Source: an uncultured Flavobacteriales bacterium
GTDB lineage: Bacteria; Bacteroidota; Bacteroidia; Flavobacteriales_E; Vicingaceae
Assembly (NCBI GenBank): GCA_913048175.1
Contig: CAJWVX010000018.1
Coordinates: 1-32,315 of the forward strand
Length of the DNA: 32,315 bases
Direction of reading: 5' to 3'
Below the pieces are notes generated by a model. The model searched no databases, was not told the origin of the DNA, and saw only the letters and a program-made list of their open reading frames with translations. The position numbers and the translations under genes were made by a program. Of this stretch, positions 8,851-18,799 are shown piece after piece (positions within the stretch are counted from its first letter, which is position 1; the number at the start of each line of letters is the position of its first letter).

Positions 8851-10077
8851 ATGGATTTAATCAAAAGTATATTTTTTGTTTTCTTAATTTCATTTAGCAC
8901 ACTTGGTAAAGCACAAGACACGCTTACAGTGATGGCCTATAATATATTAAACTACCCATCGTCTAATGTATCAAAAGCGGATACTTTAAAACCAATTATT
9001 CAGCTTGTTAAACCTGACATTTTTATGATTACGGAGTTAACATCCTTTACGGGTGTTTCTACGATTATGAATAGTGCACTAAATGTAGATGGAGTTACTT
9101 CTTATCAAAATGCGACCTATTTTAATGGTCCTGATACTGATAATATGTTGTTTTATAATACGGACAAATTGGTTCTTTACAGTCAGGATGAAGTGCCTAC
9201 AGCATTAAGAAATATTAGTGAATATGTTTTGTATTACGATGCATCAGGGATGACGGTTGCAACGGATACTGTTTTTATTTATTGCTACATGGCACATTTA
9301 AAAGCAGGTACGGAAGAGGATGATGAACAGAGGAGAAACCAAGAAGCAATTTTACTTAAAAACTATTTAGACGCTAGATTAGAAATTGAAAATGTAATTT
9401 TTGGAGGGGATTTTAATTTCTATTCAAGCTCTGAGTCTGCTCATAATACAATTTTAAATGGAGGAAGCGTTACTTTATTAGATCCGATTTCTTCTCCAGG
9501 AGAATGGACTAATAATTCATCGTTTGCAAGTATTCATACACAAAGTACCCGATCTAACACACTAGGTGATGGGGGCTCTTATGGCGGAATGGATGATCGG
9601 TTTGATTTTATATTTTTTACAGAAGATTTACAAACCGGAGCTAATGATTTAACTTATGTTCCTGGTTCTTACAATGCTCTTGGTAACGATGGGAATCATT
9701 TTAATAAATCTATAAATGCAACTCCAACTAACTCTTCAGTATCAGTCAATATAGCAGATGCTCTTTACACTATGTCGGATCATTTACCCGTAGTTTTAAA
9801 AGCATCAATTCCAATTAATGTTAGCGTAAAAGAAAACCAATATTTACGAAGATGGAAAGGTTATTTAGTTGGCAACTATTTTAATTTTAGGTCCGAAAAA
9901 AATGAAAAAGAATTGACTGTTTTTGTTTACGATGTTTTGGGAAAAATAATGCAAACAAACAGATTTAAAAATAGTAACCAGTTCAGTTTAAAACTTCAGA
10001 AAATTAGCCAAGGAGTATATTTTGTTAAAGTTATTTCGAAAAACCAACAAGAGAGTTTTAAGATTTTTAAAAGATAA
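8851..10077 (+). CDS. Secreted endonuclease/exonuclease/phosphatase-family protein with T9SS type A sorting domain
   Basis: Signal peptide; EEP motifs LTVMAYNILNYP, FMITEL, VIFGGDFNFYSS and MSDHLPVVLKA; C-terminal ELTVFVYDVLGKIMQTN...LQKISQGVYFVKVISKNQQESFKIFKR resembles a T9SS CTD. Confidence 0.88.
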   Translation: MDLIKSIFFVFLISFSTLGKAQDTLTVMAYNILNYPSSNVSKADTLKPIIQLVKPDIFMITELTSFTGVSTIMNSALNVDGVTSYQNATYFNGPDTDNMLFYNTDKLVLYSQDEVPTALRNISEYVLYYDASGMTVATDTVFIYCYMAHLKAGTEEDDEQRRNQEAILLKNYLDARLEIENVIFGGDFNFYSSSESAHNTILNGGSVTLLDPISSPGEWTNNSSFASIHTQSTRSNTLGDGGSYGGMDDRFDFIFFTEDLQTGANDLTYVPGSYNALGNDGNHFNKSINATPTNSSVSVNIADALYTMSDHLPVVLKASIPINVSVKENQYLRRWKGYLVGNYFNFRSEKNEKELTVFVYDVLGKIMQTNRFKNSNQFSLKLQKISQGVYFVKVISKNQQESFKIFKR

Positions 10078-10080
10078 TTT

Positions 10081-11967
10081 ATGAAACAGTTTTTATCAGC
10101 ACTTTGTGTTATTTTATTTGCATTTACAGGGTTATCTCAACCGAACTATGGAATTAAGGCTCCTGCAGAATCTTCAATAGCTCAAAAATGTGGAGAGTGC
10201 TTATCGGTTATGCAAAACCTTCCACCAGAAGTTTCTTTTGGGTTTTACTTAGAAGGAAGGAAAATATATTTTATGATGACGGATAAGCGTTACTTCGATT
10301 TGCTCTTTAAAAAAGGCATGGATGGAATAGCTGTTGACATTGTAACCAAATCTCAATTTCCTTGTAATGAAGAAAATCAATTGGCAAATTCTCCTATTAA
10401 CATGGGAAAACTTTTAGAACCCGTTTACTTTAAAGATTTTAAAAAAGAGCTTCTTATTGGAGAAAATGGCCAAATAGGAGTTTTTGCAGGGCAATTACCA
10501 GAAAAATATTCTAGTCAAGACTATGAACTTAACCTTTTGATTTTAAAAAATGAGAATATGTGTTATTATCAGATTTTTTCTGATTTACCAAGGGCTCGCT
10601 GGGGTCTTTTAGAGATGGGGCTTTACCGGGATTCTATTTTGAATAGCGAAAGTACAATTAACTCAACAGAAAGAGTAAAGAGATTAAACAAAACGATGAG
10701 GTTTGTAATTCCTTTCGAAAAAGGGAAATCGGAATATGCTCCAGAAGATATTAAACCCCTTTACGATTCTCTTCAGCTAACAGATTATACTATCACAAAA
10801 ACAACGGTTAAAGCCTACTCCTCAGTTGAAGGGTCATTGGAAGGGAATATGAAGTTGCAAAACAAAAGAGCTGAGAGTCTGGTTAAAGCTCTTCAAAGTT
10901 TCCAAAAAGGAATAATTAAAACAACCATTTCATCATCAGAAAATTGGGTAGAGTTTTTAATTGATGTGAATACTGCAGGTTATGGTAATGTTGCTAAAAT
11001 GACAAAAGAAGAAATAAAGAAGGAGTTGAACACTAAGGGGTTGTCTAAAAAATTAGAGCCAATATTAAAAAACCACAGAAAAGCAATAGTTGTTTTAGAG
11101 TTAGAAAAAAACACGAGATTCTTATCAGAAAAAAATGCTACAATTACAGCTTTTTATAAAAATGCGATTGAAAATCAATCAATAGATGAGGCAATAGAAT
11201 TACAAAATGAAATTTTCGCAAGAATCCGTAACAACAAAATACCAGGTGAAGCTCTAAAAGAGTTTAGTATCCCTAAAGAAGTCGCGTATGGCACACTTTT
11301 AAAAAACAATGCTTCTTTTGAGTTTGAACAAAATGAAGAAGATATTTATGCTGCGTTGGTTGCTTTTAAAGAGTTAGAACTTTTGTTGCCAAAGGATGAG
11401 CAGGTTAACTATAACATTTGTGTTTTACAGATAAAATCGTGGGTATTAGGAGAATTGTTAATTGAACCAGAGCAGTTGTTAAAGGATATTAAAGGGTTAA
11501 CCAGAAAAGGAATTAATGCAAAATTGGTTAAGTATTTGTTACTTAATTATCATATTATTAATAGTGAGTATATGATGTTTAAACATGATTATACTGGCAA
11601 GGATGTGTCGTTAAGTTATATTTATAAAAACTATAAGTATTTGCAACTTTCTAATGAAAACTATTTGCAATTAGCGCGTTATTTTTCAAGTTACGGTAGG
11701 TATGACTGGTCCGAAAAGGTTTTAAAACCCCATATTCGTAAAATTGACGTTGATGAAGAGTTGCTATTTTACTATCTCAATTTAACAGTAATCAATCCAA
11801 AAAACACGAATAGCGCAGCATATCGAACAACAATGTTAAATGCTATAAACTTGAATCAAAAACGGTTTTGCATGTTATTTGAACCCTTTGGAAAAGGCGG
11901 AATTAATTTTCAGTTACTAAGGGATGAATATCTGAAATCCACATATTGTGAAAATTGTAACAAGTAA
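10081..11967 (+). CDS. Secreted hypothetical protein with degenerate OmpA-like region; CxxC pairs near both ends
   Basis: Signal peptide (MKQFLSALCVILFAFTGLSQ), CGEC after the signal region, OmpA-like segment RFVIPFEKGKSEYAPEDIKPLYDSL...VKAYSSVEGSLEGNMKLQNKRAESLVKALQ, C-terminal YCENCNK. Confidence 0.75.
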   Translation: MKQFLSALCVILFAFTGLSQPNYGIKAPAESSIAQKCGECLSVMQNLPPEVSFGFYLEGRKIYFMMTDKRYFDLLFKKGMDGIAVDIVTKSQFPCNEENQLANSPINMGKLLEPVYFKDFKKELLIGENGQIGVFAGQLPEKYSSQDYELNLLILKNENMCYYQIFSDLPRARWGLLEMGLYRDSILNSESTINSTERVKRLNKTMRFVIPFEKGKSEYAPEDIKPLYDSLQLTDYTITKTTVKAYSSVEGSLEGNMKLQNKRAESLVKALQSFQKGIIKTTISSSENWVEFLIDVNTAGYGNVAKMTKEEIKKELNTKGLSKKLEPILKNHRKAIVVLELEKNTRFLSEKNATITAFYKNAIENQSIDEAIELQNEIFARIRNNKIPGEALKEFSIPKEVAYGTLLKNNASFEFEQNEEDIYAALVAFKELELLLPKDEQVNYNICVLQIKSWVLGELLIEPEQLLKDIKGLTRKGINAKLVKYLLLNYHIINSEYMMFKHDYTGKDVSLSYIYKNYKYLQLSNENYLQLARYFSSYGRYDWSEKVLKPHIRKIDVDEELLFYYLNLTVINPKNTNSAAYRTTMLNAINLNQKRFCMLFEPFGKGGINFQLLRDEYLKSTYCENCNK

Positions 11968-12053
11968 AATCTTTTCAATTTGTAGCTTAGCTAACAACTA
12001 TTTCCTACTTTCGGGCGTCTTTTAATAGCAATAACTAAAACGACTTATTTTAC

Positions 12054-13580
12054 GTGAATATTTATTCTCAAAAACAGCGATGGAAACTGCTTTTAGCAGG
12101 AACAGCAGTATTAATTATTGTTGCTTCGCTGTGGTATACCAATATTTTAGTTAAAAAAATTGCTACAGAGGAACGAAAAAAAGTGCAGATTTGGGCTGAA
12201 GCGATACAGAACAAAGCTTCTTTGGTAAATTATACTGGAGAATTGTTTGGTAAAATTTCGAAAGAAGAGCGTAACAAGATTGAAATCTGGGCAGAAGCTT
12301 CTAAACGAATTGTTACTTCAGAGAATCAGGATGCAACAACATTTTACTTGCAAATTATCGGAGAAAATGAAACGATACCTGTTTTGGTGTTGAATGAGAA
12401 CGATAAAATAATGAATCATAGAAATTTTGATTTGGAAGCAGGTATTGACACCAATGCTTTTTTATTGAGTCAGTTAGATTTAATGAAAAACAAAGATGAG
12501 CCAATTGACCTGGTAATACATGTTACTAAAAACCTTACTTGGACTCATAAGTTGTATTATCAGGACTCTAGGATTTTTTCAGAGCTTAAACTTGTGTTGG
12601 ATGATTTAATTCAATCTTTTATTTCTGAAATTGTAATTAATTCTGCTTCTGTTCCGGTAATTTATACGGACAGCACACAAGCAAAAATTATTGAATATGG
12701 TAATTTAAAAGGAGGAGATACTGGTATTGGGCACGATTTTTTAATGGCTACAATTGCTGAAATGAGGGAAGAAAATGAACCAATAGCAATTAATATTAAT
12801 AACACATCTGTTAACTATATTTTTTATTCCGACTCTGAATTACTTAAACAATTAAAGATTTATCCATATTTTCAGATTGTAATTATCGCATTGTTTTTAC
12901 TAATTTCTTATTACCTATTTAGCACTTCCCGTAAGGTAGAACAAAATCAAGTTTGGGTTGGGTTGGCAAAAGAAACTGCTCATCAATTAGGGACTCCTTT
13001 ATCATCCTTAATGGCATGGGTAGAGTATTTAAGACTGAAAGAGTCTGTTGATGAGAATACATTAGGTGAGCTGTCAAAGGATATTTCACGCTTAGAAACA
13101 ATTACAGAAAGGTTTTCAAAAATTGGATCTATCCCTAAATTAGAACCAGAAAATATAAAAGCTGTTATTGATGACTCTTTAAGTTATTTAAAAGTGCGAA
13201 TTTCTAAAAAAGTAAAAGTTAGCTGTTCTACAGTTAATAATTTAGAAATCCTTGCTAAATTAAACCCCTCATTATTCAGTTGGGTTTTAGAAAACATAAT
13301 TAAGAATGCTGTTGACGCAATGAAGGGTGAAGGAAGCATTGATATTTTAATAACCGACCAAAGTCAGTTTGTTTACATTGACATTTCGGATACTGGAACA
13401 GGTATTCCAAAAGCACAACAAAAAACTATTTTTGAACCTGGATTTACAACAAAGCAACGTGGTTGGGGGTTAGGGTTGTCATTAGTGAAACGAATTGTAG
13501 AAAACTACCACGAAGGAAAAATTTTCGTAAAACAATCGGATGAAAATGGAACTACTTTTAGAATTGTTTTGAATAAATAA
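12054..13580 (+). CDS. Membrane sensor histidine kinase
   Basis: GTG start; two TM helices; H-box WVGLAKETAHQLGTPLSSLMAWVEYLR; N-box ENIIKNAVDAMKG; G boxes DISDTGTGIPKAQQKTIFEPGFTTKQRGWGLGLSLVKRIVENY. Confidence 0.92.
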   Translation: MNIYSQKQRWKLLLAGTAVLIIVASLWYTNILVKKIATEERKKVQIWAEAIQNKASLVNYTGELFGKISKEERNKIEIWAEASKRIVTSENQDATTFYLQIIGENETIPVLVLNENDKIMNHRNFDLEAGIDTNAFLLSQLDLMKNKDEPIDLVIHVTKNLTWTHKLYYQDSRIFSELKLVLDDLIQSFISEIVINSASVPVIYTDSTQAKIIEYGNLKGGDTGIGHDFLMATIAEMREENEPIAININNTSVNYIFYSDSELLKQLKIYPYFQIVIIALFLLISYYLFSTSRKVEQNQVWVGLAKETAHQLGTPLSSLMAWVEYLRLKESVDENTLGELSKDISRLETITERFSKIGSIPKLEPENIKAVIDDSLSYLKVRISKKVKVSCSTVNNLEILAKLNPSLFSWVLENIIKNAVDAMKGEGSIDILITDQSQFVYIDISDTGTGIPKAQQKTIFEPGFTTKQRGWGLGLSLVKRIVENYHEGKIFVKQSDENGTTFRIVLNK

Positions 13581-13664
13581 TGTGAGAATGCAGAAATGCT
13601 TTAGTGAGGAAATAAATCTTTACAGCAATAGTTATTCTCTCCTTAAATCATTCACTCATTAATT

Positions 13665-14789
13665 ATGGCAGGCATCTACATTCATATTCCATTTTGTAAG
13701 CAAAGTTGCAACTACTGTGATTTTCACTTTTCAACGTCTTTAAAACATAAACCAGACCTTGTAAAGTCTTTAGTTAAAGAAATTGAGATAAGAAAATCTG
13801 ATTTAACGAGTACAATCAACACGATCTATTTTGGGGGAGGAACACCAAGTTTATTGGAGGGAGATGATTTAAAACGGATTATTGATTCTGTTTATAGAAA
13901 TTATGATGGTGCTAGCAATATTGAACTTACCCTAGAATGTAACCCTGATGATTTAACACAACAAAAGCTTAAGGAGCTATCAACTTCTGGAGTAAATAGA
14001 TTGAGCATTGGAGTGCAATCGTTTGATGAGGAAGAGTTAAAATTCTTTAACAGAGCACATAATGCTAATGAGGCAGAATCGAGTATTAAAAGAAGTCAAG
14101 ATGTTGGTTTTGAAAACATTACAGTTGATTTGATTTATGGATCACCACTTTTAACAGATAAGCTTTGGTTAGAAAACCTACAAAAGGTAAATGATTTTGG
14201 AGTGCCACATTTATCTGCTTACGGATTAACTGTAGAGCCAAAAACGAAACTAGAACATCAGATAAAAACAGGACAGTTTCCGGTTTTAGATGATGATAAA
14301 ATGATAGCCCAATTTAAAGTTTTAATTCAAAAATCCAAAGAATTTGGACTGACTCAATATGAGGTTTCTAATTTTGGTAAAGAAGGTTTTTACTCTCAAC
14401 ATAACAGTAATTATTGGAAAGGTGAGGAGTATTTAGGAATTGGGCCCTCAGCACATTCTTTTATAGAAAACAGGCGTATTTGGAATGTAGCTAATAATAT
14501 CAAATACATAAAAGCTTTATCCAATAATGAGGCTTACTCTGAAGAGGAAATTATAGATGAAAAAACTGCTTTTAATGAATATATTCTTACGAGATTAAGA
14601 ACCATTTGGGGAATAGATATGGATTATATTTTGAGTCAATTTAATGAAACTATTCAAGATCACTTTAACAAAGAAATAGCGCAATATTTGGATTCTTTAT
14701 ATCTCCATATTGAAAAGAACAAAATAACATTAACTCAAGAAGGAATATTTATAGCGGATAAAATTACTTCTGATTTGTTTTATGTTTAA
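13665..14789 (+). CDS. hemW: Radical SAM heme chaperone HemW (coproporphyrinogen III oxidase-like)
   Basis: MAGIYIHIPFCKQSCNYCDFHFS (CxxxCxxC radical SAM), TIYFGGGTPSLL, ELTLECNPDDLT, INRLSIGVQSF-like segment, GIGPSAHSF. Confidence 0.94.
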   Translation: MAGIYIHIPFCKQSCNYCDFHFSTSLKHKPDLVKSLVKEIEIRKSDLTSTINTIYFGGGTPSLLEGDDLKRIIDSVYRNYDGASNIELTLECNPDDLTQQKLKELSTSGVNRLSIGVQSFDEEELKFFNRAHNANEAESSIKRSQDVGFENITVDLIYGSPLLTDKLWLENLQKVNDFGVPHLSAYGLTVEPKTKLEHQIKTGQFPVLDDDKMIAQFKVLIQKSKEFGLTQYEVSNFGKEGFYSQHNSNYWKGEEYLGIGPSAHSFIENRRIWNVANNIKYIKALSNNEAYSEEEIIDEKTAFNEYILTRLRTIWGIDMDYILSQFNETIQDHFNKEIAQYLDSLYLHIEKNKITLTQEGIFIADKITSDLFYV

Positions 14790-14883
14790 AATTACATGTA
14801 CTAAGATATAGTTTGTTACGTGTTTGAAATGCCCTCCCTTTTTTGTTTTATCTAGGAGTTTTTTTTGCAAAAAATTAAAATTC

Positions 14884-17365
14884 ATGAAAAAAATAGTACT
14901 TATTGTAGGTGCTTTAATTAGTAGCTCACTTTTCGCTCAGGTAGCAGAACAAGCACTTAAAGAACTTAATAGTCAAACAAACCACAGTATATCTAATGTG
15001 AGTTCGGTTAATAGTAAAAAATCAGGAGCAGCTATTTGGGGTGTAGGTACACCATCAGGTTCTGCTGAGGGGGAATTTTCTACTAACTTTACACAATCTA
15101 CAGTTGAAGGTTCATACTCGACTACAGTCTGGACTGCACTAGCAGTTTCTGAATCGGCAGGGTCAGTATTGCTAGGAAATGCTTATTGGGCAAGAACATT
15201 AACGGGAGTTTCTCAGGGCGCATATGCTGTAGGAATGGATACTGCAGCATCTTTATCTGCGGCAAATGGATTAGCACTTTTTGATTCTGATTTTATGGAT
15301 AACGGAGGAAATTTTTGGGATTCTGGATTAGGTTCTTCACCAGCAATTCATAGGGGGATTTAATTTCTCCTAGAATAGATTTAACGGGTTATACAGACTC
15401 TGCTTTAGTTGTTAAGTTTTATTCTTATTATAGGCAATTTAGTGTCTCTCTTTCTGTAGATGATGGAGCTTCATGGGGTACATCTCAGATTATTTTAGCA
15501 ATACAGCTTGCAAATAATGGTACTGTTTCTGGTGAAATTGCTGCTATTTTTTCTGGCTAATACGGCTAATGTAACTGATTTAACACAATGTTGGATTCGT
15601 TTTGTTTTTGATGGTGACTATTATTATGCGATGATTGATGATCTTAATATAAGTTTAGCCGATGCTTATGACCTAGAAATAGGAGCGGCAGATGCTGTTT
15701 CTAATAACTTCTCTAATCGTGGAGATCAAATTCATTTAACAAACAACAGGTATATACCAATAAGCCAAATATCTACCAACCATATTCAGTATTTTGGAGC
15801 CAACGTTGTAAATCTAGGGCATGAAAATGTGTTGCCTGCAGATAATGCTCAATTAAAAATGAAAATACAACAGAATATCGCTAATGTATGGACTACTGTT
15901 TTTAATGATTCTACAGCTCTTGATTCAACATTTGGAGCTGAAATAAGAACTGTTTTTGATACAATTTCAGATTATAGTTGGGTAGAAACTGGAGATTTTA
16001 GAGTTGTATATAATAGCGAGTTTGATGCTGATGTCAACTAAGCCAACGATACGATTAAGCACTTTTTTACCATCACACCAGATGACTATGCCTCTAAGTA
16101 GATATTGATTTTCAGGATTTCCTGTGGCTGCAGAGGTTGTTTTTCCAAACGGAGGGCCGTTTTTCGCATTTGAAATGGGTTCAGTATTTAATTTTCCCAA
16201 TGCAGGTACAGATACTTTAACGATAGATTCAGTAGGTTTTACATATTATGTTCCAAGCTATTTTGTTGGTAATGACATACAAACTCTACGTGCTAATATT
16301 TATGAATATGATAATAGTAATGGAGTATTTGATCCAAGTAGTTTAACTCTAAGAGGAATCTCTCCAGTTACTTTAAGTGGGCTTTTGGGAGCTATTGGAA
16401 CTTATCAAAATGCAATAGCTACTAATTTTGTTGATCCTGCAACTGGAGGTTTTATGCCTCCTTTACAGGATAACAAGCAGTATTATGTTTCTATTTTAAT
16501 TAATCCAAGTTTATTTGGTCAAGGTTCATCTTTCGACTATGATGATGCAGTATATTTTGGCGTTGAAACTACTAGAAACTATCATTTAAACTTTACTACT
16601 CATACCCCTACACCACAAACGACACCTATTATGATTGCAGATGCGTGGCCAAGAAATGTTTATTGGTATGGGGGAGGTTTTGGTTTGGATATGGCACCTT
16701 CTATTGGGCTGCACTTATCTGTTAGCCCTTGTATGTCTGAGAAAACCTTAACTCAAACAATTTGTGCAGGAGATAGTATTGTTGTAAATAATGTTGTTTA
16801 TAACAGTTCTGTTTCTGGTGTTACTGAACAAATTTATGGTGGTATTTTATCCGCATGTGATAGTAGTGTAGTCATAAACTTAACAGTTGAAAACGCTATT
16901 GATAATTCTGTATCAGTATTGAATAATATTATAAAAGCAAATCAAATTGGTGCAACATACCAATGGATAGATTGTAATAATGGTAATGCGGCAATATCAG
17001 GAGCAACAGATAGTAGTTATGCTGCAACTGTTAATGGAGATTATGCTGTGGTTATTACTGTAAATAGTTGTTCAGATACATCAGATTGTACTAATATTAT
17101 GACCGTAGGAGTTGATGTAAACGCTTTTGGAAATCAATTTGTTGTTTCTCCAAATCCAGCACTTAATAATATTGTAATTGATTTAGGAGACACAAAAAAC
17201 ATTAACATTTCAATTATTAATATTATAGGTAAAGTTGTTTATTCTAAAGTTAATATTAATGATTCAAGGCTTGATGTTTCATTAAAAGAACTTGGTCAAG
17301 GAGTTTACTTTGTTCGAATAGAAAATGAAAATCAACAAAAAGTAATTAAGTTGATTAAGCACTAG
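14884..17365 (+). pseudogene. Disrupted T9SS-secreted protein gene (signal peptide, beta-rich ectodomain, T9SS type A sorting domain)
   Basis: ORFs 14884-15363 (frame 1), a frame-3 segment to about 15560, 15508-16041 (frame 1), readable sequence to about 16098, and 16124-17365 (frame 2) join into one protein when single-base indels at about 15353-15357, 15547-15552, 16098 and 16118-16120 and the stop at 16039-16041 are corrected. The end reads FVVSPNPALNNIVIDLG...LGQGVYFVRIENENQQKVIKLIKH (T9SS CTD). Confidence 0.85.
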
Positions 17366-17381
17366 TCAATTTCAATTTTAT

Positions 17382-17421
17382 AAAGAGCTTATTTCTTAAT
17401 TGAAATAGGCTCTTTTGTTTT
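17382..17421 (+). terminator. Rho-independent terminator-like hairpin
   Basis: AAAGAGCTTATTTC-TTAATT-GAAATAGGCTCTTT: 14-bp stem with a single G-U/mismatch and a 6-nt loop, followed by TGTTTT. It begins 16 bp after the stop of the T9SS-cargo gene. Confidence 0.85.
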
Positions 17422-17444
17422 CTATTAAATCCTTTTTATCTTTG
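17414..17444 (+). promoter_or_regulatory. Bacteroidota-type promoter upstream of the cyclase-family gene
   Basis: TTTG (17414-17417), 19-nt spacer, TATCTTTG (17437-17444) matches the TTTG/TAnnTTTG consensus. Confidence 0.6.
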
Positions 17445-17497
17445 AGAGGTTAAAAAAATAAGATTCTCAGGGAAATCGAGAATGACAATACAGCAAT

Positions 17498-18256
17498 ATG
17501 AAAACCACAATAGAGCACAACAATAAAATTTACCAAATAAACCTATCAGAACCGTTAGATATTTCTATGCCTTTAAAATCTGGCAAAGAGAATCCTACCG
17601 CATGGTATGTTAACGAGCCAAGGTTTGAGCCTGTTATGGAAAATGGCTTTGTTGGAGACGTTAATTTAGGTGGAGCAGTAAATTTTAGAAATATTTTTTT
17701 TAATCCTCATGGGCATGGAACACATACCGAATGTGTAGGACACATTAGTAAAGAAGCTTATACGATTAATCAATGTTTAAAGGAGTTTTTCTTTTTAGCA
17801 AATGTTGTAAGTATTACACCAGAAAAACAAGAGGAAGATAGAGTCATTACATTATCTCAAATTGAAAAAGTATTTCAAAAAAATAGAGCTAAAGCAATTG
17901 TAATTAGAACTCTTCCGAACATTAAGGATAAGTTAGCGATGCAATATTCAAGCACAAACCCAGCCTTTATGGAGGCAAAAGCAGTCCAATATTTAATAGA
18001 TAATGGTATAGATCATTTACTTATAGATACTCCTTCTGTTGATAAAGAAGAAGATGGTGGTGCATTAATATCTCATCATACGTTTTGGGAATACCCATTT
18101 AATACTCAGACCCATAGAACTATTTCCGAACTGATTTTTGTGCCAGATTCGATTCTTGATGGAACTTATTTTATAAATATTCAGATAGCCAGTTTTGAAA
18201 ATGACGCATCTCCTAGCAAGCCAATACTATTTAATATTTCATCCGAAATGAGCTAA
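17498..18256 (+). CDS. Cyclase family protein (kynurenine formamidase-like)
   Basis: Metal-binding HGHGTHTECVGHI motif; IVIRTLPN, LLIDTPSVDKEEDGG, HHTFWEYP and TISELIFVPDSILDGTYFINIQIASFENDASPSKPILF as in the cyclase superfamily (PF04199-type). Confidence 0.88.
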   Translation: MKTTIEHNNKIYQINLSEPLDISMPLKSGKENPTAWYVNEPRFEPVMENGFVGDVNLGGAVNFRNIFFNPHGHGTHTECVGHISKEAYTINQCLKEFFFLANVVSITPEKQEEDRVITLSQIEKVFQKNRAKAIVIRTLPNIKDKLAMQYSSTNPAFMEAKAVQYLIDNGIDHLLIDTPSVDKEEDGGALISHHTFWEYPFNTQTHRTISELIFVPDSILDGTYFINIQIASFENDASPSKPILFNISSEMS

Positions 18257-18325
18257 TTTTTGCCAGTCTAACAACTTTTAATTTTGTTATTTTTGATTTA
18301 TTAATAGATTATTTTAAATAGTGGT

Positions 18326-18799
18326 ATGAAATTAGACGAATTAGACTTAAGTATTTTAAAGAGATTACAAGAAAATGGGAAAATTACAAACCTTCAATTA
18401 TCTAAAGATATTGGGTTATCTCCTGCGCCAACATTAGAGCGTGTTAAAAAGTTAGAGAGCAATGGTTTTATTGAAAGTTACCATGCTTTAGTTGATGAAT
18501 CTAAGTTAGAGTTAGGGATTACAGCTTTTATGCAAATTTCTTTAATCAGACAAAGAGATAATGCTATTAATAACTTTATTGCTCAAATTAATGAAATTGA
18601 GGAGGTTTTAGAATGTTACAATGTTACTGGTCAAGCAGATTATCTTTTAAAGATTATGGTAAAAGATATCGCAGGTTTTGATGTGCTGGTAAAAGAAAAG
18701 TTAACTCCTATTGAAGAGATAAGAAATATGCACTCAATGATGGTTATTTCTAAAGATAAATATTCAAAAGTACTTCCATATAAGTATAAAAGAAACTAA
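18326..18799 (+). CDS. Lrp/AsnC family transcriptional regulator
   Basis: N-terminal AsnC HTH (LDELDLSILKRLQENGKITNLQLSKDIGLSPAPTLERVKKLESNGFI) and RAM/AsnC ligand domain (VLECYNVTGQADYLLKIMVKD). Confidence 0.95.
   Translation: MKLDELDLSILKRLQENGKITNLQLSKDIGLSPAPTLERVKKLESNGFIESYHALVDESKLELGITAFMQISLIRQRDNAINNFIAQINEIEEVLECYNVTGQADYLLKIMVKDIAGFDVLVKEKLTPIEEIRNMHSMMVISKDKYSKVLPYKYKRN

Noticed and set aside
15353-15560. Programmed frameshifting or phase variation at GGGGG and TTTTTT in the T9SS gene
   Set aside because: Tracts are short, two further shifts lie outside long homopolymers, and there is an additional in-frame stop. Decay or sequence error is simpler.
15967-16200. Minus-strand 77-aa ORF across the pseudogene
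   Set aside because: Antisense to the disrupted T9SS gene, with no signal or domain.
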